A DNA stretch of 64,000 nucleotides from Deltaproteobacteria bacterium. Lineage in GTDB: Bacteria; Myxococcota_A; UBA796; SXON01. Below are positions 1 to 8,352 of this stretch, in pieces. Within the stretch, counting starts at the first letter, position 1, and each line of letters begins with the position of its first letter. The DNA lies in NCBI GenBank assembly GCA_014191855.1, contig BJHF01000001.1:124001-188000 (forward strand), written 5' to 3'. Made by a program: the position numbers and the translations under genes. A model generated the notes under the pieces. That model searched no databases and had not been told where the DNA came from. It saw only the letters and a program-made list of their open reading frames with translations.

Positions 1-190
1 TGAGCGAAAGCAGCGCGGCCACGAGCGCGAAGCCGGTGCCCGTCGCCAGCGGAGCGCCTTCCAACGCCAACATATGCTCGCGATAGGCGCGGATTCCCTG
101 CGACTGAAACACCGCGTCGGCCTCGCGAAGGTCGAAGAGCGCGCTCGCGGATATGCCGATGACGAGGGTGTGCGTGAGGTCGAGGGCCAT
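1..190 (-). CDS. 5'-nucleotidase, cytosolic NT5C1 type (N-terminal fragment)
   Basis: Only the first 63 codons lie in the window; the gene runs off the left edge. The peptide starts MALDLTHTLVIGISASALFD and continues with FQSQGIRAYREHM and a GTGFALVAALL segment. This order (a short hydrophobic strand, S-x-ALFDL, an 'EGxxAYR' helix, then a PGT/GTGF..ALL helix) matches the start of the cytosolic 5'-nucleotidase I family, whose members dephosphorylate nucleoside 5'-monophosphates. The family assignment is from memory of the signature; the catalytic part is not visible. The ATG is the first start in frame. Confidence 0.6.
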   Translation of the reverse strand, partial: MALDLTHTLVIGISASALFDLREADAVFQSQGIRAYREHMLALEGAPLATGTGFALVAALLSL

Positions 191-207
191 GCGGGTCCGG
201 TTGCGAC

Positions 208-235
208 AGTTTAGCGCTCCGAGGGACGAGAGCAA
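208..235 (-). promoter_or_regulatory. Possible promoter of the 5'-nucleotidase gene
   Basis: On the minus strand, TTGCTC (230-235) and TAAACT (208-213) are separated by 16 bp and lie just upstream of the ATG at 190. They resemble sigma-70 -35 and -10 boxes. The match is imperfect, so this is a weak prediction. Confidence 0.3.
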
Positions 236-367
236 GCGGGGGGCGACGCCGTAGGCCCGGTCCCGAGTTCAACGTGGGAAGGACGGCGTCGCGGCGCGAT
301 CGATCCCGGCGTCGCCGTGCCGGCTTCGGTCGCGCGGGGTCCCATCGCGCCGAGTGTCCGCTCCGCG

Positions 368-840
368 AAGTCGAGTCGGGCTGCCTGGCCGCGGGGGGAA
401 GTCGAGTCGGTCTGTTTGCCGCGACGGGCGGTCGGGCGCCGCGGTGGCCGCGAAAAAGGCAGCTTGGTCCGTGCGCCGGGCGCGTTCCCGATGGCGGCAC
501 TCCCCGAAGGCAGCCCCGCGACGGCGCCTCGACCCCGTTCAGGCGTTCAAACGGTCAAACAGCCCGACTCGACTTGGGGCGCCGGCCAACGCGGTCGACT
601 CGACTCCCGCGGCGCCCTTTCTGGCGGGCGCGGCGCCCTCGCGTCACCCGCCGCGCCCTCGCGCCGGCCAACGCGGTCGACTCGACTCCCGCGGCGCCCT
701 CCCTGGCCGGCACCGCGCCCTCGCGCCGGCCAACGCGGTCGACTCGACTCCGGCGGCCGGGATCTCGCGCGGTGGGCGCCCGCGCGTCGGCCAACGCGAA
801 CGACTCGACCCCGCCGCCGCCCCCACCGCGCCTACGCCCC
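368..840. repeat. Intergenic repeat array R1 (GTCGAGTCG family)
   Basis: The roughly 830-bp interval between the genes ending at 190 and 1019 shows no convincing gene; all long frames are low-complexity Arg/Pro/Ala. It holds repeated words. Two forward units AAGTCGAGTCGG begin near 369 and 399, one inverted unit CCCGACTCGACTT sits near 563, and four near-tandem units beginning GGCCAACGCGGTCGACTCG start at 584, 666, 728 and 789 (the last is degenerate). Related units occur near 23.4-23.6 kb and 55.9-56.1 kb. The function is unknown. Confidence 0.7.
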
Positions 841-1018
841 ATTGTCGCGACAGCCGTGCCGGTGGCGCCGCGATGGCCCCCAATCCCCGCCTGAGGAAGA
901 CGAATGGGCCGCGGCCATCGCCCGAAAGGGGCCTGGCTGCCGCCGCGCCCTCGCCCCGGGGCTTCCCTCGGCTCTGCGACCTCTCCGGCCAACCGGCGCG
1001 GGTGTTGCGCCCCCCACC

Positions 1019-3073
1019 CTACCGCAAATAAATCTCCATCACATTGATCCCCTCGTACCCGCCCCCATTCTCGTTGGGCAGCGCCGCGCCGCTTGGGCAC
1101 ACATCGGAGGCGAGTTGGCCGTAGAGATCGGCGTTCGAGTCGGTGTAGCTCGCCATGGGGTGCGCCTCGTCGGACCAGTAGTCGCTCTTGAAGGAGGGGC
1201 AGGTGGTGCAGCACGTGCTGTAGAACCAAGGCACGCCGTCGTAATCGTTGACACAGGCTGTGGAGGGGCCCGAGTCGGTGGTCGAGAGTTCGTCTACGTT
1301 GGTGAGCGAGACGGTGCCGGCGAGGGAGGTGAACGAGGCTGTGCTGCTGCTCACTGTGAGCGTGCCGCCGCTCGCGGTGTAATAGAGCGGATCACAGTCG
1401 GCGAGCGAGGTGCTGTCGCGATTTGCGTGCATCGCCAACATTTCTCCCCCCGCGCCCACGGTGCTCCAGTTGGCCCCGGCGAGGCGGAAGGCCTGAGCGG
1501 GCGCGGCGCTGCCGACGTCCGCGGTGTACCAGTCGCCGTAGCCGGTGAGCAGGAGCGAGGTTTCGGTCCAGTCCCACACGGTACGCTGGATCAGCGTCCA
1601 GCCGCCGCCGTCGGTGGATTGATCGCACCACACCTCCACATCGGTGAGCGCGCCACCGCTGCCATCGACGTCGATGGTGTACAGGCCATCGGTGGTGTAG
1701 CCGTCGGCGAGCGCGTCGGCGCAGGAGGTGCAGAGCTCTGGATCGGCACCGTCGCAGTCCAGGTCGAGGCCCCCGCACACTTCGAGAGCGCCCGGGTTCA
1801 CGGCCGAGTCTGTGTCGTCACAGTCCGTGTCGTCGCTGACATAGTCGGCGGGCGCATCGCAAGCGGTCGTGGTTGATGTGGCGTCGCCGTAGCCGTCGGA
1901 GTCGTTGTCGGCGTACCAGGTTGAGAGGTCGGCGGCGTCGGTGTCGACGGTGCCGTTGCAGTCGTCATCGAGGCCATTACACACCTCGGTCGCCGCGGGG
2001 TTCACGGCGGGGTTGGCGTCGTCACAGTCGGAGGCGTCGGTGATGTAGCCGGCGGGTGCGTCGCAAGCGGTCGTGCTGCTGGTAGGATCGCCGTAGCCGT
2101 CGGAGTCGGAGTCGGCGTACCAAGTCGAGCGGTCGGAGGCATCCGTGTCTACGGTGCCATCGCAGTCGTCATCGAGCCCATTACACAGCTCGGAGGCGGC
2201 GGGATTTACGGCGGGGTCGGTGTCGTCGCAGTCGGTGTTGTCGTCGACATAGCCGGGGGGCGCATCGCAAGCGGTGGTGCTTGACGCGGCGTCGCCGTAG
2301 CCGTCGGTGTCGGCGTCGGCGTACCAGGGGAGCGTGTCGAGCGCGCCCTCGTCGATCGTGCCCTCGCAGTCGTCGTCCGCGCCGTTGCACAGCTCGACTG
2401 CGCCCGGATTCACGGTCGGGTCCGCGTCGTCGCAGTCGGTCCCATCCGTGATGGCGCCGGGGGGCAGCTCGCAAGCGGTCACGCCCGTCGTCGCGTCGCC
2501 GTACCCGTCGCCGTCGGCGTCGTCGTAGCCGGTGAGGAGCAAATCCTCGTCCACGGCGCCGTCGCAATCGTCGTCGATTTCGTTGCACACTTCGGTGACG
2601 GACGGGTTCACGGCCAGGAGGGTGTCGTCGCAATCGGTGCCGTCGGCGACCTGAAAGTCATCGAGTACGCACACCGTGACCGCCGTGGCCGGATCGCCAT
2701 AGCCGTCGTGGTCGGCGTCGGTGAACGCTTCAAAAAGGGTGGTGAGATCGAGCGAGTCGTCGTCGCTGTCCACGAGCCCGTCGCAGTCGTCGTCGAGGTC
2801 GTTGCACACCTCGAGGCCGGCCGGGCTCACGCTCGCGAGGGTGTCGTCGCAGTCGGTGCTGTCGGCGAGGTATCCGTCTGGCTGCTCGCACGCGACGGTG
2901 GACGACGCGAGGTCGCCGAAGCCATCGGCATCGGCATCGGCGTACCACCGGGGCGGCGTCTCACACGGGGTCCCGGCGCTGTCCTCACCGCCCGCGGTGT
3001 CCTTGTTCAACTTCACGCCGCCCACGGGGCAGCCGGTTGCGAGGATCAGGGCTAGCGCGGTGACGGGACGCAT
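1019..3073 (-). CDS. Surface lipoprotein with MopE-type metal-binding repeats and a fibrinogen-like C-terminal domain
   Basis: The 684-residue product starts MRPVTALALILATGC, a lipoprotein signal with Cys15 as the predicted acylation site. Residues about 35-460 hold six repeats of the form WYADxDxDGYGD ... DCDD ... VCNGxDDDC, the putative metal/calcium-binding motif known from MopE-like proteins. After a CTSC segment, about residues 470-684 resemble a fibrinogen C-terminal domain, with a GGGWTLIQR core preceded by a VxxWCDQS-like strand and followed by many Trp, Gly and Cys residues. Such domains usually bind sugars or acetylated ligands. A GGAG precedes the ATG. A role in adhesion or surface binding is inferred; no enzyme motif is visible. 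Confidence 0.8.
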   Translation of the reverse strand: MRPVTALALILATGCPVGGVKLNKDTAGGEDSAGTPCETPPRWYADADADGFGDLASSTVACEQPDGYLADSTDCDDTLASVSPAGLEVCNDLDDDCDGLVDSDDDSLDLTTLFEAFTDADHDGYGDPATAVTVCVLDDFQVADGTDCDDTLLAVNPSVTEVCNEIDDDCDGAVDEDLLLTGYDDADGDGYGDATTGVTACELPPGAITDGTDCDDADPTVNPGAVELCNGADDDCEGTIDEGALDTLPWYADADTDGYGDAASSTTACDAPPGYVDDNTDCDDTDPAVNPAASELCNGLDDDCDGTVDTDASDRSTWYADSDSDGYGDPTSSTTACDAPAGYITDASDCDDANPAVNPAATEVCNGLDDDCNGTVDTDAADLSTWYADNDSDGYGDATSTTTACDAPADYVSDDTDCDDTDSAVNPGALEVCGGLDLDCDGADPELCTSCADALADGYTTDGLYTIDVDGSGGALTDVEVWCDQSTDGGGWTLIQRTVWDWTETSLLLTGYGDWYTADVGSAAPAQAFRLAGANWSTVGAGGEMLAMHANRDSTSLADCDPLYYTASGGTLTVSSSTASFTSLAGTVSLTNVDELSTTDSGPSTACVNDYDGVPWFYSTCCTTCPSFKSDYWSDEAHPMASYTDSNADLYGQLASDVCPSGAALPNENGGGYEGINVMEIYLR

Positions 3074-3123
3074 TGGGGCTCCGGTGAGTCGACATCATCG
3101 CACGATCGCGGGGCCCGCTGCGC

Positions 3124-4005
3124 CTACTCCTCGCCCTCCCCCCGCCGCTGCAGCAGCGAGATCAACGACGACGTGTCCCACCGACCGCCGCCCATCGCGG
3201 AGATCTCGGCGTAGCGCTCCTCGATCTCCTCCGTGATGGGGAGCTGGGCCCCGATGGAGTCGGCGGTTTCGGTGGCGATGAACAGGTCTTTGCGCATCCA
3301 GTCCACCGCGAAGCCGAAGTCGAATTGGCCCTCGACCATGGTGCGCCAGCGATTTTCCATCTGCCAGGACTGGGCGGCGCCCTTGCTGATCGCGGCGATG
3401 ACCTTCTCCGGGTCGAGGCCGGCGCGCACGGCGAAGTCGAGCCCCTCGCTGAGGCCGGCGAGCACCCCGGCGATGCAGATCTGGTTCACCATCTTGCAGA
3501 GCTGCCCGCTGCCGACCGGGCCTTGGTGGGCGACGGTTTTGGCGTATGCGGCGAAGAGCTCGCGGGCACGGGAGACGTCGGTGTCGGCGCCTCCACACAT
3601 GACGCTGAGCTGGCCGCGCTCTGCGCCGGCCTGACCGCCGGAGACCGGTGCGTCCACAAAGCCGACCTCACCCGCCAAAGCGGCAGCGCCGATCTCGCGG
3701 GCGAGGTCGGCGGAGGCGGTGGTGTGGTCGACAAGCAGGGCGCCCATGGACATGCCGGCGAGCGCCCCCTCGTGGCCGAGGACAACCGATCGAACGTCGT
3801 CGTCGTTGCCGACGCACACGAAGACGGCGTCGGCACCCGCGGCGGCCTCGCGTGGGGTGTTCGCTGCGTTCCCCCCGTGTTTGGCCACCCAGGCCCGCGC
3901 CTTCGAAGCCGTGCGGTTGTAGACGGTGACCCGATGGCCCGCCCGTGCGAGGTGACCCGCCATCGGGGAACCCATCACTCCGAGACCGATGAAGGCGACG
4001 TGCAT
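3124..4005 (-). CDS. NAD(P)-dependent 3-hydroxyisobutyrate dehydrogenase family oxidoreductase
   Basis: The 293-residue length is normal for beta-hydroxyacid dehydrogenases (HIBADH, tartronate semialdehyde reductase, GLYR1 type). The Rossmann dinucleotide motif GLGVMG is at residues 7-12, the substrate-binding DAPVSGG at about 118-124, and the catalytic lysine is K171 in the KMVNQ segment. These enzymes reduce or oxidise a 3-hydroxyacid or semialdehyde in the cytoplasm. Which substrate is used cannot be read from the sequence. The gene stands alone on the minus strand between unrelated lipoprotein genes, so context gives no pathway. Confidence 0.88.
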   Translation of the reverse strand: MHVAFIGLGVMGSPMAGHLARAGHRVTVYNRTASKARAWVAKHGGNAANTPREAAAGADAVFVCVGNDDDVRSVVLGHEGALAGMSMGALLVDHTTASADLAREIGAAALAGEVGFVDAPVSGGQAGAERGQLSVMCGGADTDVSRARELFAAYAKTVAHQGPVGSGQLCKMVNQICIAGVLAGLSEGLDFAVRAGLDPEKVIAAISKGAAQSWQMENRWRTMVEGQFDFGFAVDWMRKDLFIATETADSIGAQLPITEEIEERYAEISAMGGGRWDTSSLISLLQRRGEGEE

Positions 4006-4049
4006 GCGTCATCGTATCGCCGGGCGGCGACGCACGTTAGACCGGCGGC

Positions 4050-4598
4050 ATGATCTTCTCCTTGCTCCTCGCCTGCGCCCACTCGGTCGACATCACCCTC
4101 ACGGGCGCGCGCATCGCGCCGCAGATGGCGAGCAACACACCCTGGGATGGGCCCGAGAAGCTCAACCCCGAGGCGAAGGGGCTCTTGGACAGCGTGCTCT
4201 CCAGCGTGGACTCCAGTGGAAAACTGGCGGAGATGGTGGGTGGAGCCGCGACGGAGATCGCCCGGCCCGACGTGGCCGCGACCTTGGAGTTCCGCTCGGA
4301 CGCCGAAGCCGCACCGTACTCGGTGCAGGTCCCCGAGGTGCCCAACAACCTGGAACCAACCTGGGGCCCGGGCCTGCTCACCATCAAAAACGCGGCGATC
4401 ACCGGGAAATCTACGCTGAGCATCATCCTCGTGGACAAGGACATGTCGAGCGACGACCCGATCGGAAAGGTGGTGCTCACGACCTCGCAGATTTGCAAGG
4501 CCGAGGCGATGGATGGCGCGATGACGGTGAACGTGGCCGACCAGACGAGCGGCCAGATCGAGTCGGTGAGCGTGCTCGTCGTGCGGTCGGGGAAGTAA
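4050..4598 (+). CDS. Small lipoprotein with a C2-like fold
   Basis: The 182-residue product starts MIFSLLLAC, leaving only eight residues before the predicted lipobox Cys. An in-frame TAG lies 12 nt upstream of the ATG, so no longer signal peptide is possible. The pattern of a VDITLTGARI strand, a PDVAATLEF strand, an NLEPTWGPG turn and a VDKDMSSDDPIG loop resembles a C2 domain, where the Asp-rich loops bind Ca2+ and phospholipid. The C2 call is a pattern judgement. It is divergent from the dehydrogenase gene, 44 bp away, and is followed by another lipoprotein gene on the same strand. Confidence 0.55.
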   Translation: MIFSLLLACAHSVDITLTGARIAPQMASNTPWDGPEKLNPEAKGLLDSVLSSVDSSGKLAEMVGGAATEIARPDVAATLEFRSDAEAAPYSVQVPEVPNNLEPTWGPGLLTIKNAAITGKSTLSIILVDKDMSSDDPIGKVVLTTSQICKAEAMDGAMTVNVADQTSGQIESVSVLVVRSGK

Positions 4599-4671
4599 GG
4601 GCGCGGCCGACGCGGGTCCGGGGGGCGCGGAGCCTCCCGTTTCTTGATAGCGCCTCCAACGCGGAGGTTTC

Positions 4672-5667
4672 ATGCGCACGTTCTCCCTGTTCCCGTTTCT
4701 GCTCAACGGGTGCATCGACATCGGCTTCGAGGCCAAGGACACGTCGGGGAACGGCCACAACCTCGAAGGGGACTCCGACACGGACACGGACTCCGATTCG
4801 GACACGGACGCCGATTCGGACACGGACTCGGACACCGATGAGGTAACGGCGGAGGGGGTGGTCGTTTCACCAGACTCGCTCTCCCTGCTGACCACGCGCT
4901 CCCCGGGCGCGCTCACCGCCACGGCGGAATGGTCGGACGGATCGGAGACGGACGTGACGGCAGAGTGCGCCTGGACCGTGGACAATGTGGATGTGGCGTT
5001 TGTGACGCCCGATGGCGCCGTCCATGGGATCGGCCCGGGCGAGGCGGTCGCGACGTGCACGTGGAACGCCTTCGATGACACGAGTGACCTGAGCGTGGGT
5101 CCGGTGGGTCCAGCCCGCGCGGGAGACGTGGTGATCAACGAGCTGCTCGCGGACCCGGCCGTCGGTGCGGATCCGAACAACGACGGGACGTCGGACGCGA
5201 CCGAGGACGAGTTCGTCGAGCTCGTGAATGCCGCGGGCTACACGGTGGACCTGGAGGGGGTGACGCTGTGGGACACCCAGCAGTCGATCGCCCGCCACAC
5301 CTTCGGGGCGAACAGCACGTTGAAGCCCGGGGAAGCGGTGGTGATCTTCGGGGGCGGCGAGCCGAACCTCAAGGAAGATCGTTGCAACGCCTTCCCCGCC
5401 TACAACGAGGATAACAGCCTCAAATACGGCCTCGCGCTGAACAACGACGGCGACACCCTGACCGTACGCGACGTGGATGGCGACGACATCGGGTCGGTGA
5501 CCTACGACGGCAGCATCGAAGACGCCTCGGTGGTACTGAACCCCGAGATCGACGGCGCCAGCTACACCCACCACGCCTACGTTACGGGTTCGATGGGCCC
5601 TTCGAGTCCGTGTACGCTCGCGACGAGCGAAGCGTTCCCGACCGTTTCGGACCGCCTGGCACCGTAA
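4672..5667 (+). CDS. Lipoprotein with Asp-Thr/Ser linker, Ig-like domain and lamin-tail domain
   Basis: The product has 331 residues. It begins MRTFSLFPFLLNGC, a short lipoprotein signal with Cys14. A strongly acidic linker of alternating Asp with Ser or Thr follows (about residues 33-62). Next comes a bacterial Ig-like (Big2-like) segment, about 65-140, with ATAEWSDGSETDVT and an IGPGEAVAT end. From about 150 to 320 there is a lamin-tail domain: it opens with VVINELLADP and contains FVELVNAAG and LKPGEAVVIFGGG. Lamin-tail domains are common on secreted bacterial proteins and are thought to mediate attachment. An extracellular surface location is inferred. GGAGG occurs 5-9 nt before the ATG. 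Confidence 0.75.
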   Translation: MRTFSLFPFLLNGCIDIGFEAKDTSGNGHNLEGDSDTDTDSDSDTDADSDTDSDTDEVTAEGVVVSPDSLSLLTTRSPGALTATAEWSDGSETDVTAECAWTVDNVDVAFVTPDGAVHGIGPGEAVATCTWNAFDDTSDLSVGPVGPARAGDVVINELLADPAVGADPNNDGTSDATEDEFVELVNAAGYTVDLEGVTLWDTQQSIARHTFGANSTLKPGEAVVIFGGGEPNLKEDRCNAFPAYNEDNSLKYGLALNNDGDTLTVRDVDGDDIGSVTYDGSIEDASVVLNPEIDGASYTHHAYVTGSMGPSSPCTLATSEAFPTVSDRLAP

Positions 5668-5687
5668 CGCGGGAGGTCGCCGCCGCG

Positions 5688-5714
5688 AATCGGCCGGCAC
5701 GGGGGCGGCCGATT
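5688..5714. terminator. Hairpin between convergent genes
   Basis: AATCGGCCG (5688-5696) and CGGCCGATT (5706-5714) form a perfect 9-bp stem with a 9-nt loop between the stop codons of the plus-strand lamin-tail gene and the minus-strand SPFH gene. There is no T-tract, so it is a possible bidirectional terminator rather than a classical intrinsic one. Confidence 0.4.
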
Positions 5715-6621
5715 ACGGGGCGGTTCCATCCAGGATCAACGGCGTATCGCTGCCGCCCATCACGATCACCTTGGCGTTGGCCGAGGTGGCGAGCTCGCGC
5801 ATCACCTTGATCTGCTCGTAGCGCAGCAGGCGATCGTTCAGGCTCTCGGTGAGGATGCGCTGCGAGTCGGCGATCCCCTGCGCTTCCACGCGCTTGCGCT
5901 CGGCCTCCTGGCGCTCCTTGTCGAGCACGAACACCATCTTCTGCGACTCCTGCTCGGCCTGGATCTTGCCCTCGATGGTGCCCTTCACGGAGTCGGGCAG
6001 CGAGATGTTGCGGATCAACAGGCCTTCCAGCGTGATGTGCCGCGAGGCCAGCTCCGCGGTGATGCTCTCTGCGATTCGCGCCTGGAACTCCTCGCGCTTC
6101 TCGGTGTAGAGCTGCACCGCCTGGTAGTACACGGTTGCGTCTCGGATGCGGGAGCGCGCGATGGGCCGCACGACCACGTCCTCGTAGTCGGGGCCGATCT
6201 CGGAGAGGAGCACCGGCGCTTCACTCGCGACGACGTGGTAGAGCACGGACACGTCGATCACCACCTCTAAACCATCGGAAGTCAGCGCGCGGATCGCGTC
6301 GTCACCCACGACGGCGCCTTCGCCGTGAACGGCGCTCATGGTGTAGTTGCGCGTGCGGGCGTCGAACCGGACGACGGTCGCGAGGGGGTTGATGATGTGG
6401 AGACCGGGGTTGAGAACCTCGGGGTTCACCGAGCCGAACAGCTTGACCACGCCGATCTGCCCCGCTTCGACCTGCGCGAGCGTCGAGAGCCCGATCCCGC
6501 CGACGATCAGCAGCGGCCCGCCAATGCCCAGAATTCGCGCGAGGGGGGCCAGCCGGGGATCGCCCGCGCGCAAGCCGGCGGCGACGAGGAGGAGGAGCAC
6601 GCCGAGAACGAGGAGGATCAT
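5713..6621 (-). CDS. SPFH/prohibitin-family membrane protein
   Basis: The product has 302 residues. Two hydrophobic segments (about 1-20 and 28-48) are followed by the SPFH/band-7 domain: VEAGQIGVVKLFGSV, then NPGLHIINPLATVVRFDART and a long VRPIARSRIRDATVYY stretch. A C-terminal charged helix contains KERQEAERKRVEAQG. This order is that of prohibitins and HflK/C-like proteins, which form large oligomeric rings at the inner membrane and often restrain proteases such as FtsH. No protease gene is adjacent; lon, at 34 kb, is a cytoplasmic protease. It is divergent from the cytochrome gene at 6662. Confidence 0.85.
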   Translation of the reverse strand: MILLVLGVLLLLVAAGLRAGDPRLAPLARILGIGGPLLIVGGIGLSTLAQVEAGQIGVVKLFGSVNPEVLNPGLHIINPLATVVRFDARTRNYTMSAVHGEGAVVGDDAIRALTSDGLEVVIDVSVLYHVVASEAPVLLSEIGPDYEDVVVRPIARSRIRDATVYYQAVQLYTEKREEFQARIAESITAELASRHITLEGLLIRNISLPDSVKGTIEGKIQAEQESQKMVFVLDKERQEAERKRVEAQGIADSQRILTESLNDRLLRYEQIKVMRELATSANAKVIVMGGSDTPLILDGTAP

Positions 6622-6661
6622 GGGGTCAAGCTAATCACGGGCGCGGGTTGTGGGCTAGAAT

Positions 6662-8341
6662 GTGGTCCTGTTGCGCTCAACCCTCCTCACCACCCTGCTT
6701 TTGGGCTGCGCCCCCGACCCCGAACCCGGGTGTATCAATGGGCTTGACCTGAATGCCGACGGAGTTTGCGACCGGGAGAGCGCCGACTGGACCGCCGCGG
6801 CGACGGTGCCGGAGGGAAGCGACCGGCACAACATCTACGACCTCTCCGAGGAGGACCTGGCGGAGACGACGGCGATCGGCCTGCGGCAGGCCGGTGCATG
6901 GCCGGTGAACATCTCGGGCGTGATGCTGCCCGCCGAGTCGTTCGCGACGTTGTTCGAGGTAGACACGCAGGATCCCGAACGTGAGAGCTTCCAGACGTTG
7001 GCGCGAAACGCGCTTGGTTTCGGGACCCTCGACGAGATGGCGCGGTGGTTGGGCCTGGCGGCGTACCCCGATGACGGCAGCGTGCCGATCCCAGAGGGGG
7101 TCGGCGCGGGGGACCCGATGGGGATGGGCACGATTGACACCGAGTGGGGGCCGGCCTTCAGCGTTTCTTGCCACGCGTGCCACACGACGGAGCTGTTCGG
7201 GCACGTGGTGGTGGGGTTGACCAACCGCCGCACCCGCGCAAACGAGTTCTTCCATCTCGCGAGCCAGTTCTTTCCGATCTTCCCCGCTTCGATGTACCAG
7301 GAGCTGACCGGTGCCACCGAGGCGGAGCTGGTGTTGTTCCAGCGGGCACAGACCAACCTGCCCGCCGTGGGCGGCCGCGTGCCGATGGCGCGCGGTCTGG
7401 ACACCTCCCTCGGGCAGGTGGGCCTGAGCCTCGCCCGCCGGGAGGATGACGCGTGGGCGACACGAAATCCGGCGTGGGAGGCCGACCCCCGGGAGAGCTT
7501 GTTTGACGATTACGTGGCCGACAGCAAGCCCGCGGTGTGGTGGACATTGCGGTACAAGACCCGGTGGCTCAGCGACGGGAGCGTCGTCTCCGGCAACCCC
7601 ATCTTCACCAATTTCTTGTGGAACGAGCTGGGTCGGGGCACGGATCTGCACGACCTCGAGGGCTGGTTGGGTGAGAACGGCGCCGCCGTAGACGCATTGA
7701 CGGTGGCCGTGTTCAACACGCCCGCGCCGCACTGGTGGGAGATCCTGCCCGACTACCCGATCGACGTGGAGGCGGCGAAGCGCGGAGAGGTGGTGTTTGA
7801 GGCCAACTGTTCGGGCTGCCACGGTCACTACACCAAAGGCTGGTCCGAGGGGTTGACGGACGAGGCCGCGCTCGGGACGGTAGCCGTATCCTATGCGGCG
7901 ACGACCCAGGCGGTGGGCGTGGGGACCGACCCTCAGCGCGCGGCCGGCATGGCCGACTTCGCAGACGCCTTGAACGACCTGGTGATCTCGCAGTCGGCGG
8001 GCACGGTGGTCACCGTACAAGAAGGCTACGTGCCGCCACCATTGGACGCGATCTGGGCCCGTTTCCCCTATTTGCACAATGGCAGTGTCCCGAGCTTGTG
8101 CGCGTTGTTGTCACCCGCAGCAGAACGGCCTGCAAGCTTCGTTGTCGGCCCCCCGAACGACGCCACGACCGATTTTGACGCCGCGTGTGTCGGATTACCC
8201 GAAACTCCACCGGCGGCCTGGCTGGACGACCCGGACAACGTGGTCGACACGACCATCCCCGGCCTAGGAAACCAGGGCCACGAAGTGATCGTGGACGAGG
8301 CCGATCGGGCCGACCTCATCGAGCTCCTCAAGACGCTCTGA
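6662..8341 (+). CDS. Di-haem c-type cytochrome lipoprotein (cytochrome c peroxidase/RoxA-like)
   Basis: The product has 559 residues from a GTG start. The N-terminus MVLLRSTLLTTLLLGC is a lipoprotein signal. Two haem c sites are seen: CHACH at residue 170 and CSGCH at residue 383. A C-terminal segment RFPYLHNGSVPSL is characteristic of the di-haem peroxidase-like/RoxA-like family, where a Leu-His-Asn-Gly-Ser turn packs against the second haem. The protein should be exported and carry two covalent haems, acting in periplasmic electron transfer or oxidation of an unknown substrate. It is longer than simple bacterial CcpA proteins (about 330 residues), which favours the RoxA-like group. Confidence 0.78.
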   Translation: MVLLRSTLLTTLLLGCAPDPEPGCINGLDLNADGVCDRESADWTAAATVPEGSDRHNIYDLSEEDLAETTAIGLRQAGAWPVNISGVMLPAESFATLFEVDTQDPERESFQTLARNALGFGTLDEMARWLGLAAYPDDGSVPIPEGVGAGDPMGMGTIDTEWGPAFSVSCHACHTTELFGHVVVGLTNRRTRANEFFHLASQFFPIFPASMYQELTGATEAELVLFQRAQTNLPAVGGRVPMARGLDTSLGQVGLSLARREDDAWATRNPAWEADPRESLFDDYVADSKPAVWWTLRYKTRWLSDGSVVSGNPIFTNFLWNELGRGTDLHDLEGWLGENGAAVDALTVAVFNTPAPHWWEILPDYPIDVEAAKRGEVVFEANCSGCHGHYTKGWSEGLTDEAALGTVAVSYAATTQAVGVGTDPQRAAGMADFADALNDLVISQSAGTVVTVQEGYVPPPLDAIWARFPYLHNGSVPSLCALLSPAAERPASFVVGPPNDATTDFDAACVGLPETPPAAWLDDPDNVVDTTIPGLGNQGHEVIVDEADRADLIELLKTL

Positions 8342-8352
8342 GCGGCGGAGCG

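Noticed and set aside
584-840. Possible CRISPR array because of evenly spaced repeats of about 20 bp.
   Set aside because: There are only four units, they diverge, the intervening sequences resemble each other, and no cas gene is present.
317-1876. A long plus-strand frame across the left gene-free tract and into the fibrinogen-like gene.
   Set aside because: Its composition is Arg/Pro/Ala-rich over repeats, and it overlaps a well-supported gene in antisense.
1800-3000. Tandem DNA repeats of about 150 bp suggesting a satellite.
   Set aside because: The periodicity comes from the encoded MopE-type protein repeats; the DNA is diverged at third codon positions.
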